A DNA stretch of 64,000 nucleotides from an uncultured Parabacteroides sp. (GCA_900541965.1 UQLN01000009.1:1-64000), one strand, 5' to 3'; positions 37,955-46,436 are shown, numbered from the stretch's first letter. Notes: generated from the letters alone by a model not told the origin. Numbers and translations are program-made.

Positions 37955-38498
37955 TTATTTCTTCCTTTGATTATTCAAACCGTAAAAGCACTTAACTATG
38001 GAACTTCAAATTATACAAAACAAAATCTATGAGATTAGAGGACAACAGGTCATGCTGGATTTCGATTTGGCTGAATTGTACCAGGTAGAAACAAAATATT
38101 TAAAGCGAACTGTTAATAGAAATATTCAACGTTTCCCTATAGATTTTATGTTTGAATTAAATAAGGAAGAGTATTATTTTCTAAGGTGCCAAAATTGCAC
38201 CTTAGAAGGGAAAGGAAAATATGCTAAATACCTACCTTATGCATTCACCGAACACGGTGTCACAATGCTTGCCAGTGTATTACGCAGTGAAAAAGCCATA
38301 GATATTATATAAATATTCCCAAAGGTGTATCAAATATTATTCTGTCATTATTTCTTCATTTGATTATTAAAATCATAAAAGCACTTAACTATGGAACTTC
38401 AAATCATACAAAATAAGATTTATGAGATTAGAGGGCAACAGGTCATGCTGGATTTCGATTTGGCAATGTTGTACCAGATAGAAACAAAACGTTTGAAA
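37955..38498 (+). repeat. Tandem duplication of an ORF6N gene start and leader
   Basis: About 150 bp (37955-38105) recurs at 38348-38498 with an offset of 393 bp. It covers the leader (TTATTTCTTC and TTTGATTATT), the AAAAGCACTTAACTATGG start region and the first 36 codons. The copies differ at scattered positions and diverge after the start of the domain. Confidence 0.8.
37998..38312 (+). pseudogene. Truncated ORF6N-domain gene (first tandem copy)
   Basis: The 104-residue product keeps the ORF6N domain (MELQIIQNKIYEIRGQQVMLDFDLAELYQVETKYLKRTVNRN through FTEHGVTMLASVLRSEKAIDII) but stops where the family normally continues into a helix such as VNIAIMRAFVKLR, and lacks the C-terminal coiled coil of the second copy. 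ORF6N is a KilA-N-associated DNA-binding domain of phage and bacterial accessory genes. The truncation is a loss of the 3' part, not a single frameshift, since none of the missing sequence is visible before the second leader. It may still make a bare domain. Confidence 0.7.
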
Positions 38499-38942
38499 GA
38501 GCAGGTAAAACGTAATAGTGAACGATTTCCTAAAGATTTCATGTTCATCCTTTCAGAAAAAGAATGGAACGAACTGGTCGCAAATTGCGACCAGTTACCG
38601 AAAACAATAAAACATACTTATATTATACCCTCTGCTTTCACACAAGAGGGCATAGCCATGCTGTCAAGTGTCCTTCGTTCTTCCATAGCCATACAAGTTA
38701 ATATAAATATCATGCGGGCTTTCGTAAAAATAAGACAATATATACTCGAAAGCAACCAAACCGCCAAAGAACTGGCAGAACTCAAACTGCAAATTCACTT
38801 CCTTCAAGAAGACATCGAAAGCCTTTCCAAAGACCATGAAGGATATGAACAACATTTTGATGACATTTACCTTGCCTTGGCTGAATTAGCAAATAGAAAC
38901 AAAAAAGATGATAAACCGAGAAAAAAGATTGGTTATATATAA
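38391..38942 (+). CDS. ORF6N domain-containing protein (second tandem copy)
   Basis: The 183-residue protein has an N-terminal ORF6N domain (about 1-105) ending in LSSVLRSSIAIQVNINIMRAFVKIRQYI, and a C-terminal helical, probably coiled-coil segment (ESNQTAKELAELKLQIHFLQEDIESLSKDHEGYEQHF). It finishes with a basic tail (NRKKDDKPRKKIGYI). It is likely a DNA-binding protein; family members occur on prophages and as repeated accessory genes in Bacteroidales, with no settled role. Full length for the family. The domain differs from copy 1 after about residue 36, so the two may bind different sites. Confidence 0.82.
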   Translation: MELQIIQNKIYEIRGQQVMLDFDLAMLYQIETKRLKEQVKRNSERFPKDFMFILSEKEWNELVANCDQLPKTIKHTYIIPSAFTQEGIAMLSSVLRSSIAIQVNINIMRAFVKIRQYILESNQTAKELAELKLQIHFLQEDIESLSKDHEGYEQHFDDIYLALAELANRNKKDDKPRKKIGYI

Positions 38943-39103
38943 AAACCGTAACAGTACTACTATACAAAACAACACTTACAGAGGAAAAAACAGTATCTAT
39001 CAGTCTCTGATATTGCATATAACAGTCTTTTATTTACTATATATAGCAACTTAAATTAGTACCGGTAGTAGTTTTTTTTACTACAGGTAGTAATTTTGGA
39101 ATG

Positions 39104-39165
39104 CAAAACAAGTATCTTTTGATTTCAAAACATATATATTTTGAAGTCAAAGCATGTATGTTTTG
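39104..39165. repeat. 22-bp tandem palindromic repeat (three units)
   Basis: CAAAACAAGTATCTTTTG (39104-39121), CAAAACATATATATTTTG (39126-39143) and CAAAGCATGTATGTTTTG (39148-39165) are spaced 22 bp apart, each with CAAAAC/GTTTTG-like arms. A degraded fourth unit starts at 39170. The period is about two helical turns. Confidence 0.7.
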
Positions 39166-39434
39166 TTTTCAAAGGCTATTTTTCCCCTGAAAATAGATTT
39201 ATTCGCCCTGTTTCTTTCCTATTTGCATTAAAGACACAGACCAGATTCATTTATCATTTTCATACTTGTTTTGTTTTTCAATAAACGTATTGCCACGCTT
39301 ATACAAATAAGCAAACAGTTTAACCCATTTATGCAAAAGATACCATCCTATTGATAATCCTTATCTCCCGGAGAAGCCAATAAAAACAAAGAACCGGATA
39401 TATCCCCGGCTATAGAACAACCATAGGAAGTTCA

Positions 39435-39451
39435 TTTGACAAATTGTCAAA
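39435..39451. promoter_or_regulatory. Operator-like palindrome TTTGACAA-A-TTGTCAAA
   Basis: Perfect 8-bp arms around one central base, 188 bp before leuS. It looks like a dimeric-repressor site; no candidate regulator is adjacent. Confidence 0.4.
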
Positions 39452-39589
39452 TTGTTAATTCAACTATTTATCCAGAATATTATTTTATCATTTTGCTCAA
39501 TCGGATAGCCACTCCTTTATATTTGGTTCCTTTATCTTACACTTTCACGCAAAATACCGCTTTCAATCTATTGTTATGAAAGAAATCAC

Positions 39590-39597
39590 TAACTTTG
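39590..39597 (+). promoter_or_regulatory. -7 box for leuS
   Basis: TAACTTTG matches the consensus, with a TTG 16-17 bp upstream in the -33 area, 42 bp before the ATG. Confidence 0.6.
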
Positions 39598-39639
39598 TGG
39601 CTTTAAATAGATAACATTAAAAATAAACGATAAATAATC

Positions 39640-42477
39640 ATGGAGTACAATTTCGGAGAAATTGAAAAAAGATGGCACGAGTACTGGATTGCCAACAATG
39701 TTTACAAAGTGGAAAAGGATTCCAGCAAACCTAAGTATTACGTATTAGACATGTTCCCTTATCCGTCGGGAGCAGGACTACATGTAGGACATCCGCTCGG
39801 ATACATTGCTTCTGATATTTATTCCCGATTCAAACGTTTACAGGGATTCAACGTATTGCATCCGATGGGATATGATGCTTACGGGCTTCCTGCGGAACAA
39901 TATGCTATCCAAACCGGACAGCATCCTGAAATAACAACCAAAAACAACATTGCCCGTTATCGCGAGCAGATGGATAAAATAGGTTTCAGTTATGACTGGA
40001 GCCGCGAAGTCCGTACCTGCGATCCGGGTTATTATAAGTGGACACAATGGGCCTTTGTCCAGATGTTCAACAGTTACTATTGCAACGACGAAAAACAAGC
40101 ACGTCCTATCAGCGAACTGGTAGAGGCTTTTGAGACATCCGGTACGGAAGGACTGAACGTTGCATGCAGTGAAGAACTGAGCTTCACAGCCGACGAATGG
40201 AAAGCGAAAAGCGAAAAAGAAAAGCAGGAAATCCTATTGAACTACCGTATCGCTTACCGTGGCGAAACAATGGTAAACTGGTGTGCTGCATTAGGTACTG
40301 TCCTTGCAAATGATGAAGTGGTGAACGGCGTTTCGGAACGTGGCGGTTACCCGGTGGAACAAAAAATAATGCGTCAGTGGTGCCTGCGTGTATCCGCTTA
40401 TGCACAACGTTTACTGGAAGGACTGGATACCATCGACTGGACCGATTCACTGAAAGAAACGCAACGTAACTGGATTGGACGCAGCGAAGGTACGGAAGTA
40501 AACTTCAAGGTAAAAGACAGTGATTTGGAATTTACCATCTTTACCACCCGTGCAGATACAATGTTCGGCGTTACCTTTATGGTACTGGCACCGGAAAGCG
40601 AACTGGTGGGAAAAGTAACTACCCCGGAACAGAAACAGGAAGTGGATGCTTATCTGGAACGTACAAAGAAACGTACGGAACGCGAACGTATAGCAGACCG
40701 TCAGGTAACCGGTGTATTCAGCGGTTCATATGCTGTTAATCCGTTTACCGGAGATGCAGTGCCTATCTGGATCAGCGATTATGTATTGGCTGGTTATGGT
40801 ACCGGTGCAATCATGGCTGTACCTGCACACGATAGCCGCGACTATGCTTTTGCCAAACACTTCAACCTGCCGATTATCCCATTGATTGAAGGTTGCGATG
40901 TAAGCGAAGAAAGTTTCGATGCGAAAGAAGGTATTGTCTGCAACTCCCCGAGACCGGATGTTACTCCTTATTGCAGCCTGTCCCTGAACGGACTGACTGT
41001 AAAAGAAGCAATCGCCGCTACCAAGAAATTCGTAGAAGAAAACAAATTAGGACGTGTTAAAGTAAATTACCGTTTGCGTGATGCTATATTCAGCCGCCAG
41101 CGTTACTGGGGCGAACCGTTCCCTGTATATTATGATGCAGATGGCATGCCTCAAATGCTTCCTGTTGATAAACTGCCTTTGGAATTACCGGAAGTAGATA
41201 AATTCCTTCCTACAGAAACCGGCGAACCGCCTCTGGGACATGCCGTAAAATGGGCTTGGGATACCGTAAACCAGGAAGTAGTGGAAGTATCTAAAATAGA
41301 TAACAAAACGATCTTCCCGCTGGAACTTTGCACAATGCCGGGATTTGCCGGTTCATCCGCTTATTACCTGCGTTATATGGACCCGCACAACGACAAAGCG
41401 CTGGTTGCTAAGGATGTGGATGAATATTGGCGCAACGTAGACTTATATATAGGTGGTACAGAACATGCTACCGGTCACTTGATTTACAGCCGTTTCTGGA
41501 ATAAATTCCTGTTTGACCTGGGTGTTGTCTGCGAGAACGAACCGTTCAAGAAGCTGATAAACCAGGGTATGATACAGGGACGTTCAAACTTCGTATATCG
41601 TATCAATGGTACCAATAAGTTTGTATCCCTCAACCTCAAAGATAACTATGAAGTAACTCCCATACACGTAGACGTAAACATCGTATCTAACGATATATTG
41701 GACACCGAAGCCTTCAAAAACTGGCGCCCGGAATACAAAGATGCCGAATTTGAACTGGAAGATGGTAAGTATATCTGTGGATGGGCTGTTGAAAAGATGT
41801 CCAAATCTATGTTCAATGTAGTGAACCCGGATATGATTGTCGAAAAGTACGGTGCCGATACGCTTCGTCTGTACGAAATGTTCTTAGGCCCGTTGGAACA
41901 ATCCAAACCCTGGGATACAAACGGTATCGACGGTGTACACCGCTTCCTGAAAAAACTTTGGGGCTTATTCTTCGGTAATACGGACAGCCTGCAGATTACC
42001 GATGCAGAACCGACTGCCGAAGAACTGAAAGCGCTGCACAAACTGATTAAGAAAGTAACTTTCGATATCGAACATTTCTCTTATAACACTTCCATCAGTG
42101 CTTTCATGATTTGTATCAATGAACTGGGTAGCCTGAAATGTAACAAACGTGCCATTCTGGAACAACTGATTATCCTGTTGGCTCCGTTTGCTCCTCATAT
42201 TGCCGAAGAGTTATGGCATACCTGCGGACATACTACAACCGTTTGCGATGCAGCATGGCCCAAGCATAATGAAGAATATCTGAAAGAAAACTCTGTTGTT
42301 TATGCTATTTCTTTCAATGGCAAAGCCCGTTTCAACCTGGAACTTCCGGCTGACATGCCTCGTGAAGAAGTAGAGAAAGCAGCTCTTTCACACGAAAACT
42401 CAGCCAAATGGATGGATGGCAAGACTCCTAAAAAGATTATTGTCGTCCCCGGAAAGATAGTTAATATAGTAATCTAA
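39640..42477 (+). CDS. leuS: Leucyl-tRNA synthetase
   Basis: The 945-residue class I synthetase has the HIGH-equivalent HVGH (48-51, in GAGLHVGHPLGY), the CP1 editing domain with the threonine-rich TIFTTRADTMFG and the GTGAIMAVPAHDSRDYAFA block, and KMSKS at 719-723. The C-terminal anticodon-binding helices and the ubiquitin-like end (KKIIVVPGKIVNIVI) are complete. It charges tRNA-Leu in the cytoplasm and edits mischarged amino acids. The insertion at about 160-190 (EAFETSGTEGLNVACSEELSFTADEWKAKSEKEKQEI) is common in Bacteroidota. The next gene starts 7 bp downstream, suggesting co-transcription. Confidence 0.98.
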   Translation: MEYNFGEIEKRWHEYWIANNVYKVEKDSSKPKYYVLDMFPYPSGAGLHVGHPLGYIASDIYSRFKRLQGFNVLHPMGYDAYGLPAEQYAIQTGQHPEITTKNNIARYREQMDKIGFSYDWSREVRTCDPGYYKWTQWAFVQMFNSYYCNDEKQARPISELVEAFETSGTEGLNVACSEELSFTADEWKAKSEKEKQEILLNYRIAYRGETMVNWCAALGTVLANDEVVNGVSERGGYPVEQKIMRQWCLRVSAYAQRLLEGLDTIDWTDSLKETQRNWIGRSEGTEVNFKVKDSDLEFTIFTTRADTMFGVTFMVLAPESELVGKVTTPEQKQEVDAYLERTKKRTERERIADRQVTGVFSGSYAVNPFTGDAVPIWISDYVLAGYGTGAIMAVPAHDSRDYAFAKHFNLPIIPLIEGCDVSEESFDAKEGIVCNSPRPDVTPYCSLSLNGLTVKEAIAATKKFVEENKLGRVKVNYRLRDAIFSRQRYWGEPFPVYYDADGMPQMLPVDKLPLELPEVDKFLPTETGEPPLGHAVKWAWDTVNQEVVEVSKIDNKTIFPLELCTMPGFAGSSAYYLRYMDPHNDKALVAKDVDEYWRNVDLYIGGTEHATGHLIYSRFWNKFLFDLGVVCENEPFKKLINQGMIQGRSNFVYRINGTNKFVSLNLKDNYEVTPIHVDVNIVSNDILDTEAFKNWRPEYKDAEFELEDGKYICGWAVEKMSKSMFNVVNPDMIVEKYGADTLRLYEMFLGPLEQSKPWDTNGIDGVHRFLKKLWGLFFGNTDSLQITDAEPTAEELKALHKLIKKVTFDIEHFSYNTSISAFMICINELGSLKCNKRAILEQLIILLAPFAPHIAEELWHTCGHTTTVCDAAWPKHNEEYLKENSVVYAISFNGKARFNLELPADMPREEVEKAALSHENSAKWMDGKTPKKIIVVPGKIVNIVI

Positions 42478-42484
42478 AATCTAA

Positions 42485-43363
42485 ATGAAACTTACAAACA
42501 ACAAACTCTACTTTTCCATACAAGATTACCTGGTTATCGTTTTAGGTACGATCCTGTATGGTTTTGGCTTCAACGCATTCATTCTTTCGAATGAAATCAT
42601 TACCGGAGGAGTCAGTGGTATCTGTGCCTTAATCTTCTTTGCAAGCAATGAAGTGATACCGGTTTCGGTATCTTACTTTGTGATCAACGTTGTTTTATTG
42701 CTTGCTGCTCTCAAAGTATTGGGATTTAAATTCCTGGTAAAAACGATATTCGGAGTGTTCTCGCTCTCCGCTTCCTTATCGTTTTTTGAGTGGCTGCTGG
42801 AAGGAAAACCGCTTTTGCATGACCAGCCGTTCATGTCTATCATTATCGGTGCATTCCTTTGCGGTGCCGGTCTGGGACTGGTATTCTCGGCAAACGGAAG
42901 TACGGGAGGTACGGATGTCATCGGAGCGATTGTAAACAAATACAAGAATATATCTATCGGCAGGGCTTTATTGTTCTGTGATTTCTTTATCATCGGTTCA
43001 TCTTTCTTTTTGTTCCATGATGTGGAAAAGATCGTATTCGGTTTTGTTGAAATGTTTGTAAGTAACTATATTTTGGATATGGTGCTGAATGGAAACCGCC
43101 AGTCTGTCCAATTCTTCATATTCTCCCAGAAATATGATGAAATAGCAGAACATATCATACACGACTTAGGACGCGGATGTACCATTCTCGACGGTGTAGG
43201 CGGATACTCCCGCAAACCCGTCAAAGTAGTCGTACTTTTGGCTAAGAAGTCCGAATCGGTTTCTATTTTCCGCCTGGTGAAGCAAATAGACCATCAAGCA
43301 TTTATTTCACAAAGTATCGTACGAGGAGTCTATGGGGAAGGATTCGACCAGATAAAAACATAG
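42485..43363 (+). CDS. YitT family membrane protein (DUF161/DUF2179)
   Basis: The 292-residue protein has five to six membrane helices (GTILYGFGFNAFIL..., VIPVSVSYFVINVVLLLAALKVLGF..., IIGAFLCGAGLGLVFSANGSTGGTDVIGAIVNKY) and a C-terminal cytoplasmic DUF2179 domain (SQKYDEIAEHIIHDLGRGCTILDGVGGYSRKP) that resembles a PII-like ligand-binding fold. YitT proteins are widespread and functionally undefined. It begins 7 bp after leuS and is followed by a terminator at 43394-43457, so it is the second gene of a leuS operon. Confidence 0.9.
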   Translation: MKLTNNKLYFSIQDYLVIVLGTILYGFGFNAFILSNEIITGGVSGICALIFFASNEVIPVSVSYFVINVVLLLAALKVLGFKFLVKTIFGVFSLSASLSFFEWLLEGKPLLHDQPFMSIIIGAFLCGAGLGLVFSANGSTGGTDVIGAIVNKYKNISIGRALLFCDFFIIGSSFFLFHDVEKIVFGFVEMFVSNYILDMVLNGNRQSVQFFIFSQKYDEIAEHIIHDLGRGCTILDGVGGYSRKPVKVVVLLAKKSESVSIFRLVKQIDHQAFISQSIVRGVYGEGFDQIKT

Positions 43364-43393
43364 TCGCCCCCCTCCCCTTTGCATAAATAAAAG

Positions 43394-43457
43394 TTCAGAA
43401 CGGATTCCTTTTTTACACCGGATGTAATATACAGGAAATCCGTTCTGAATTTTTTTA
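43394..43457 (+). terminator. Terminator of the leuS-yitT operon
   Basis: TTCAGAACGGATT (43394-43406) pairs exactly with AATCCGTTCTGAA (43437-43449), followed by TTTTTTTT. The loop is long (30 nt). Confidence 0.8.
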
Positions 43458-43461
43458 TTCG

Positions 43462-43469
43462 TACTTTTG
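43462..43469 (+). promoter_or_regulatory. -7 box for rdgB
   Basis: TACTTTTG lies 33 bp before the rdgB ATG, directly after the previous terminator. Confidence 0.6.
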
Positions 43470-43502
43470 CACAGAGATATAAACATTCTATAAACCATTC
43501 AA

Positions 43503-44081
43503 ATGAGAAAATTAGTATTTGCTACCAACAATACACATAAGCTGGATGAGGTAAGAAACATCACCGGCAATCTGGTGAATATCGTAAGCCTTTCGGATAT
43601 AAATTGCCACGAAGATATCCCGGAAACGGCAGATACCCTGGAAGGAAATGCTTTGCAGAAAGCCCGCTATATCAAAGAGAAGTTCGGTTATAACTGCTTT
43701 GCCGACGATACGGGACTGGAAGTGGAAGCATTAAACGGCGCCCCCGGAGTTTATTCCGCCCGTTATGCCGGTCCCGGACATGATGCGGAAGCCAATATGA
43801 ACAAACTCCTGAAGGAAATGGAAGGCAAAGAAAACCGGAAAGCCCGTTTCCGGACCGTTATCGCACTTATTCTGGACAATACGGAGTATTTGTTCGAAGG
43901 AATCGTTAACGGTACGATTATCGCAGAAAAGACGGGTTCCGAAGGTTTCGGATACGATCCTATATTCGTTCCCGAAAACTATACGGAGACATTTGCCGAA
44001 ATGGGTAATGATTTGAAAAATAAAATCAGCCACCGGGCAGAAGCAACAAAAAAGCTGACAAACTTCTTATCAACACTCTGA
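43503..44081 (+). CDS. rdgB: Non-canonical purine NTP pyrophosphatase (RdgB/HAM1)
   Basis: The 192-residue Ham1/ITPase-fold enzyme has the family blocks FATNNTHKLDEV (N-terminal substrate loop), FADDTGLEVEALNGAPGVYSARYAG (metal-binding acidic loop) and GFGYDPIFVPE, ending in SHRAEATKKL. It hydrolyses dITP, XTP and related bases to their monophosphates, keeping damaged purines out of DNA. Complete, with a typical start; it has its own -7 box and a shared terminator at its 3' end. No operon partner is visible. Confidence 0.96.
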   Translation: MRKLVFATNNTHKLDEVRNITGNLVNIVSLSDINCHEDIPETADTLEGNALQKARYIKEKFGYNCFADDTGLEVEALNGAPGVYSARYAGPGHDAEANMNKLLKEMEGKENRKARFRTVIALILDNTEYLFEGIVNGTIIAEKTGSEGFGYDPIFVPENYTETFAEMGNDLKNKISHRAEATKKLTNFLSTL

Positions 44082-44106
44082 ACAATCTATATGAACCTAT
44101 AAAAAA

Positions 44107-44148
44107 ACATGCCGGTCCGGATATATTTGAAGCATCCGGCTGGCATGT
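44107..44148. terminator. Bidirectional terminator between rdgB and nadA
   Basis: ACATGCC (44107-44113) pairs with GGCATGT (44142-44148), and an inner CCGGAT/ATCCGG stem continues it. On the - strand it runs into TTTTTTT, so it serves nadA best. Confidence 0.75.
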
Positions 44149-44171
44149 CACTTTATCAAATTATAAACAGG

Positions 44172-45158
44172 TTATAAACCTAATTTTTCAGATATATCAA
44201 GCATCCTTTGAATAGGTTTAATAGCTTTTTTCTGTACTTCTTCATCCACAAATATTTCAGGCAATTCGTATTTCAAGCAGTTATACAACTTTTCCATTGT
44301 ATTTAAACGCATAAAATTACATTCGTTGCAGGCACATGTACTATCGTTGGGAGGAGCCGGAATAAATTCCTTGTCCGGACTCTTTTTACGCATTTCGTGA
44401 ATAACGCCGCTTTCCGTCGCTACAATAAACTGTTTCTTATCCGACTTGATGGTATGCTTTAAAAGAGCGGCAGTCGAACCTACGAAGTCTGAGACCTGTA
44501 TAATGGGTTGTTTACATTCCGGGTGAGTAATGATTTCCGCATCCGGATACTGTTTCTTTAAATCCAGAACCTTTTCCAGAGAGAACTGCTCATGAACATG
44601 GCAGGCACCATCCCAAAGTAACATTTTACGTCCGGTTATGCTATTAATGTAATTACCGAGGTTACGGTCCGGACCAAATATAATCTTTGTATCTTCCGGG
44701 AAACTTTCAACAATCTGACGGGCGTTGGTTGAAGTAACCACCACATCGGTTACCGCTTTTACCGCAGCTGTCGTATTCACATATGAGATAACGACATGGC
44801 CGGGATGCTGTTTCACAAACTCGGCAAAGTCAGGAGCCGGGCAACTGTCGGCCAATGAACAACCGGCATTCAGGTCGGGAACCAGTACTTTTTTATCAGG
44901 ACAAAGTATCTTGGCTGTTTCTCCCATGAAATGAACTCCGCAGAGAACGATAATGTCCGCAGTTGTTTTAGCAGCCCACTGAGCCAAAGCCAGGCTATCG
45001 CCAACAAAGTCTGCGATATCCTGAATATCTCCTGTCTGGTAATAATGAGCTAATATAATAGCATTCTTTTCCTTACGTAGCTGATCGATAGCCTTCTTCA
45101 AATCGAGGTCTTTAGGTATCGGCGCATCCATATATCCGATTGATTGGTTTGTCTGCAT
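44172..45158 (-). CDS. nadA: Quinolinate synthase
   Basis: The 328-residue NadA has three homologous domains and the cluster-binding cysteines, seen in IVLCGVHFMGETA, HPECKQP and TCACNECNFMRLN. It condenses iminoaspartate with dihydroxyacetone phosphate to quinolinate using a [4Fe-4S] cluster, the second step of de novo NAD synthesis. nadB and nadC are not in this window. The promoter (reverse TACCTTTG at 45275-45282) and a palindrome at its transcription start suggest single-gene regulation. The 5' end borders the candidate origin region. Confidence 0.97.
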   Translation of the reverse strand: MQTNQSIGYMDAPIPKDLDLKKAIDQLRKEKNAIILAHYYQTGDIQDIADFVGDSLALAQWAAKTTADIIVLCGVHFMGETAKILCPDKKVLVPDLNAGCSLADSCPAPDFAEFVKQHPGHVVISYVNTTAAVKAVTDVVVTSTNARQIVESFPEDTKIIFGPDRNLGNYINSITGRKMLLWDGACHVHEQFSLEKVLDLKKQYPDAEIITHPECKQPIIQVSDFVGSTAALLKHTIKSDKKQFIVATESGVIHEMRKKSPDKEFIPAPPNDSTCACNECNFMRLNTMEKLYNCLKYELPEIFVDEEVQKKAIKPIQRMLDISEKLGL

Positions 45159-45251
45159 AGCTTATTTGTATATGTTTATTCTTAGTTTCTACACTATATC
45201 AACAGAGTTATTACCAATTTTTATTACTGATAATCTTTAACTTAGTTATAT

Positions 45252-45270
45252 TATCAACAAACTGTTGATA
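45252..45270. promoter_or_regulatory. Palindrome TATCAACA-AAC-TGTTGATA at the nadA promoter
   Basis: Perfect 8-bp arms with a 3-nt centre lie directly downstream of the nadA -7 box, where the transcription start is expected. It may be an operator for NAD-biosynthesis control or a pair of inverted DnaA-like boxes. Confidence 0.5.
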
Positions 45271-45274
45271 TCTG

Positions 45275-45282
45275 CAAAGGTA
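45275..45282 (-). promoter_or_regulatory. -7 box for nadA
   Basis: Reverse-strand TACCTTTG, about 117 bp upstream of the nadA ATG, implying a long leader. Confidence 0.5.
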
Positions 45283-45875
45283 AAAAACTTTATTCAATCA
45301 TATATATGAAAGTAGTTTAAACATGCTTAAGAAAGAGGTTTTATGTAAATCCTTAATTTTCCGCAATGCAACCATGCCACTCAAAAAAGGTATTCCGTTT
45401 TTATTCCCGGAACTCCCCCTTGCTTCTTCCGGCCTCCTTAGTTATCCACAATCCTATATTATATTATTCTTTATCTTTAATTTTAAATTTAAATATGATG
45501 AATATGATATCCTGTTGAAACAGTTAATACATTTCTGTTTCAACATTTGCCTGAAAGGTTATTAAGTTCTATAAACCGTTTATCAAAAGGATACTAACAT
45601 ATACATAACAAGCTTATTTATTAGAAATCTACAGATTACAGACTTTATTAGTTTTTAGTTGATAACTTGGTATGTGTAAAAGTTTATATCTCTTGAGGGG
45701 TGTTGATACGTGTATAACCCTTGTTGATATGTCGTAATAAATAACGGGTTGCTTTTATTGTGGGATTGGAAGAGGGACATGTATAAACAAGTATTTGGAT
45801 AAAGCAAGAATTATTTTTCATTTAGTGTTCACTACTTATCAATAGTTTTTCAACGGGGTATACACATTAATTCAC

Positions 45876-45883
45876 TACTTTTG
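45876..45883 (+). promoter_or_regulatory. -7 box for the SpoU methyltransferase gene
   Basis: TACTTTTG lies 22 bp before ATG 45906, a normal short Bacteroidota leader. Confidence 0.6.
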
Positions 45884-45905
45884 CAGCACAAGAAAAAAGA
45901 CAGTT

Positions 45906-46436
45906 ATGCGTAAGTTAAAGATTACGGAGTTGAACCGCCTGACTCCTGAAGAATTCAAAGATAGTGAAAAAATACCGTTAATCGTTGTACTCGACCATAT
46001 AAGGAGCCTTAATAATGTGGGTTCTGTGTTCCGTACTTCGGATGCGTTCCGTGTGGAAGCTATTTATTTGTGTGGCATAACAGCCTGTCCGCCTCATACG
46101 GAGATTCACAAAACAGCTTTGGGAGCTGAAGATACTGTAGACTGGGCTTATTTTAAAGATACATTGGAAGCTGTTGATAACTTAAAGAAAGCGGGATATA
46201 CGGTATGTGCAATCGAACAGGCGGAAGGCAGTGTGATGCTTGATAAGTTGCTGTTGGACAAGAGTAAAAAATATGCTATTGTGATGGGGAATGAAGTGAA
46301 AGGTGTTCAACAATCTGTTGTTGATAATTGTGATATGTGTATTGAAATCCCACAATACGGAACCAAGCATTCGTTGAATGTATCTGTTACGACAGGTATC
46401 GTTATATGGGATTTCTTTAAGCAGTTGTCAGATTAA
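45906..46436 (+). CDS. SpoU/TrmH-type RNA 2'-O-methyltransferase
   Basis: The 176-residue SPOUT enzyme has the three family motifs in order: LDHIRSLNNVGSVFRTSDAF (motif 1, arginine for catalysis), YAIVMGNEVKGV (motif 2) and IEIPQYGTKHSLNVSVTTGIVIWDF (motif 3 with the AdoMet knot). It transfers methyl from AdoMet to a ribose 2'-OH, probably on tRNA position 18 or 34 or on rRNA; the target is not fixed by sequence. No extra N-terminal L30e-like domain is present, so it is a minimal TrmH-like form. It ends 9 bp inside the DUF4294 gene on the other strand (46428-46436). Confidence 0.9.
   Translation: MRKLKITELNRLTPEEFKDSEKIPLIVVLDHIRSLNNVGSVFRTSDAFRVEAIYLCGITACPPHTEIHKTALGAEDTVDWAYFKDTLEAVDNLKKAGYTVCAIEQAEGSVMLDKLLLDKSKKYAIVMGNEVKGVQQSVVDNCDMCIEIPQYGTKHSLNVSVTTGIVIWDFFKQLSD

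Larger units (their letters stand above)
38943..39639. other. 697-bp AT-rich gene-free region upstream of leuS
   Basis: No plausible gene. It contains the 22-bp palindromic array (39104-39165), a small inverted repeat GTAGTA/TACTAC (39065-39070 and 39079-39084), the operator-like palindrome at 39435-39451 and the leuS promoter at 39590-39597. Confidence 0.6.
45159..45905. other. 747-bp AT-rich gene-free region, candidate replication origin
   Basis: No gene is convincing. The region holds one perfect DnaA box TTATCCACA (45442-45450) and one-mismatch boxes at 45251-45259 (TTATCAACA), 45709-45717 (reverse TTATACACG) and 45858-45866 (GTATACACA). Partial TGTTGATA/TATCAACA sites lie at 45197, 45263, 45701 and 45722, and AT-rich tracts occur at 45460-45500. 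Gene orientation diverges around it (nadA left, SpoU methyltransferase right). It could also be only a regulatory region; dnaA is not nearby in this window. Confidence 0.45.

Noticed and set aside
45323..45565. 80-residue + strand ORF inside the candidate origin region
   Set aside because: No signal peptide or family pattern, composition follows the local AT-rich DNA, no promoter box, and it contains the perfect DnaA box.
45159..45905. parS site (TGTTTCACGTGAAACA-type) near the candidate origin
   Set aside because: No match was found in or near the gap, so the origin claim rests only on DnaA-like boxes, position and weak skew evidence.
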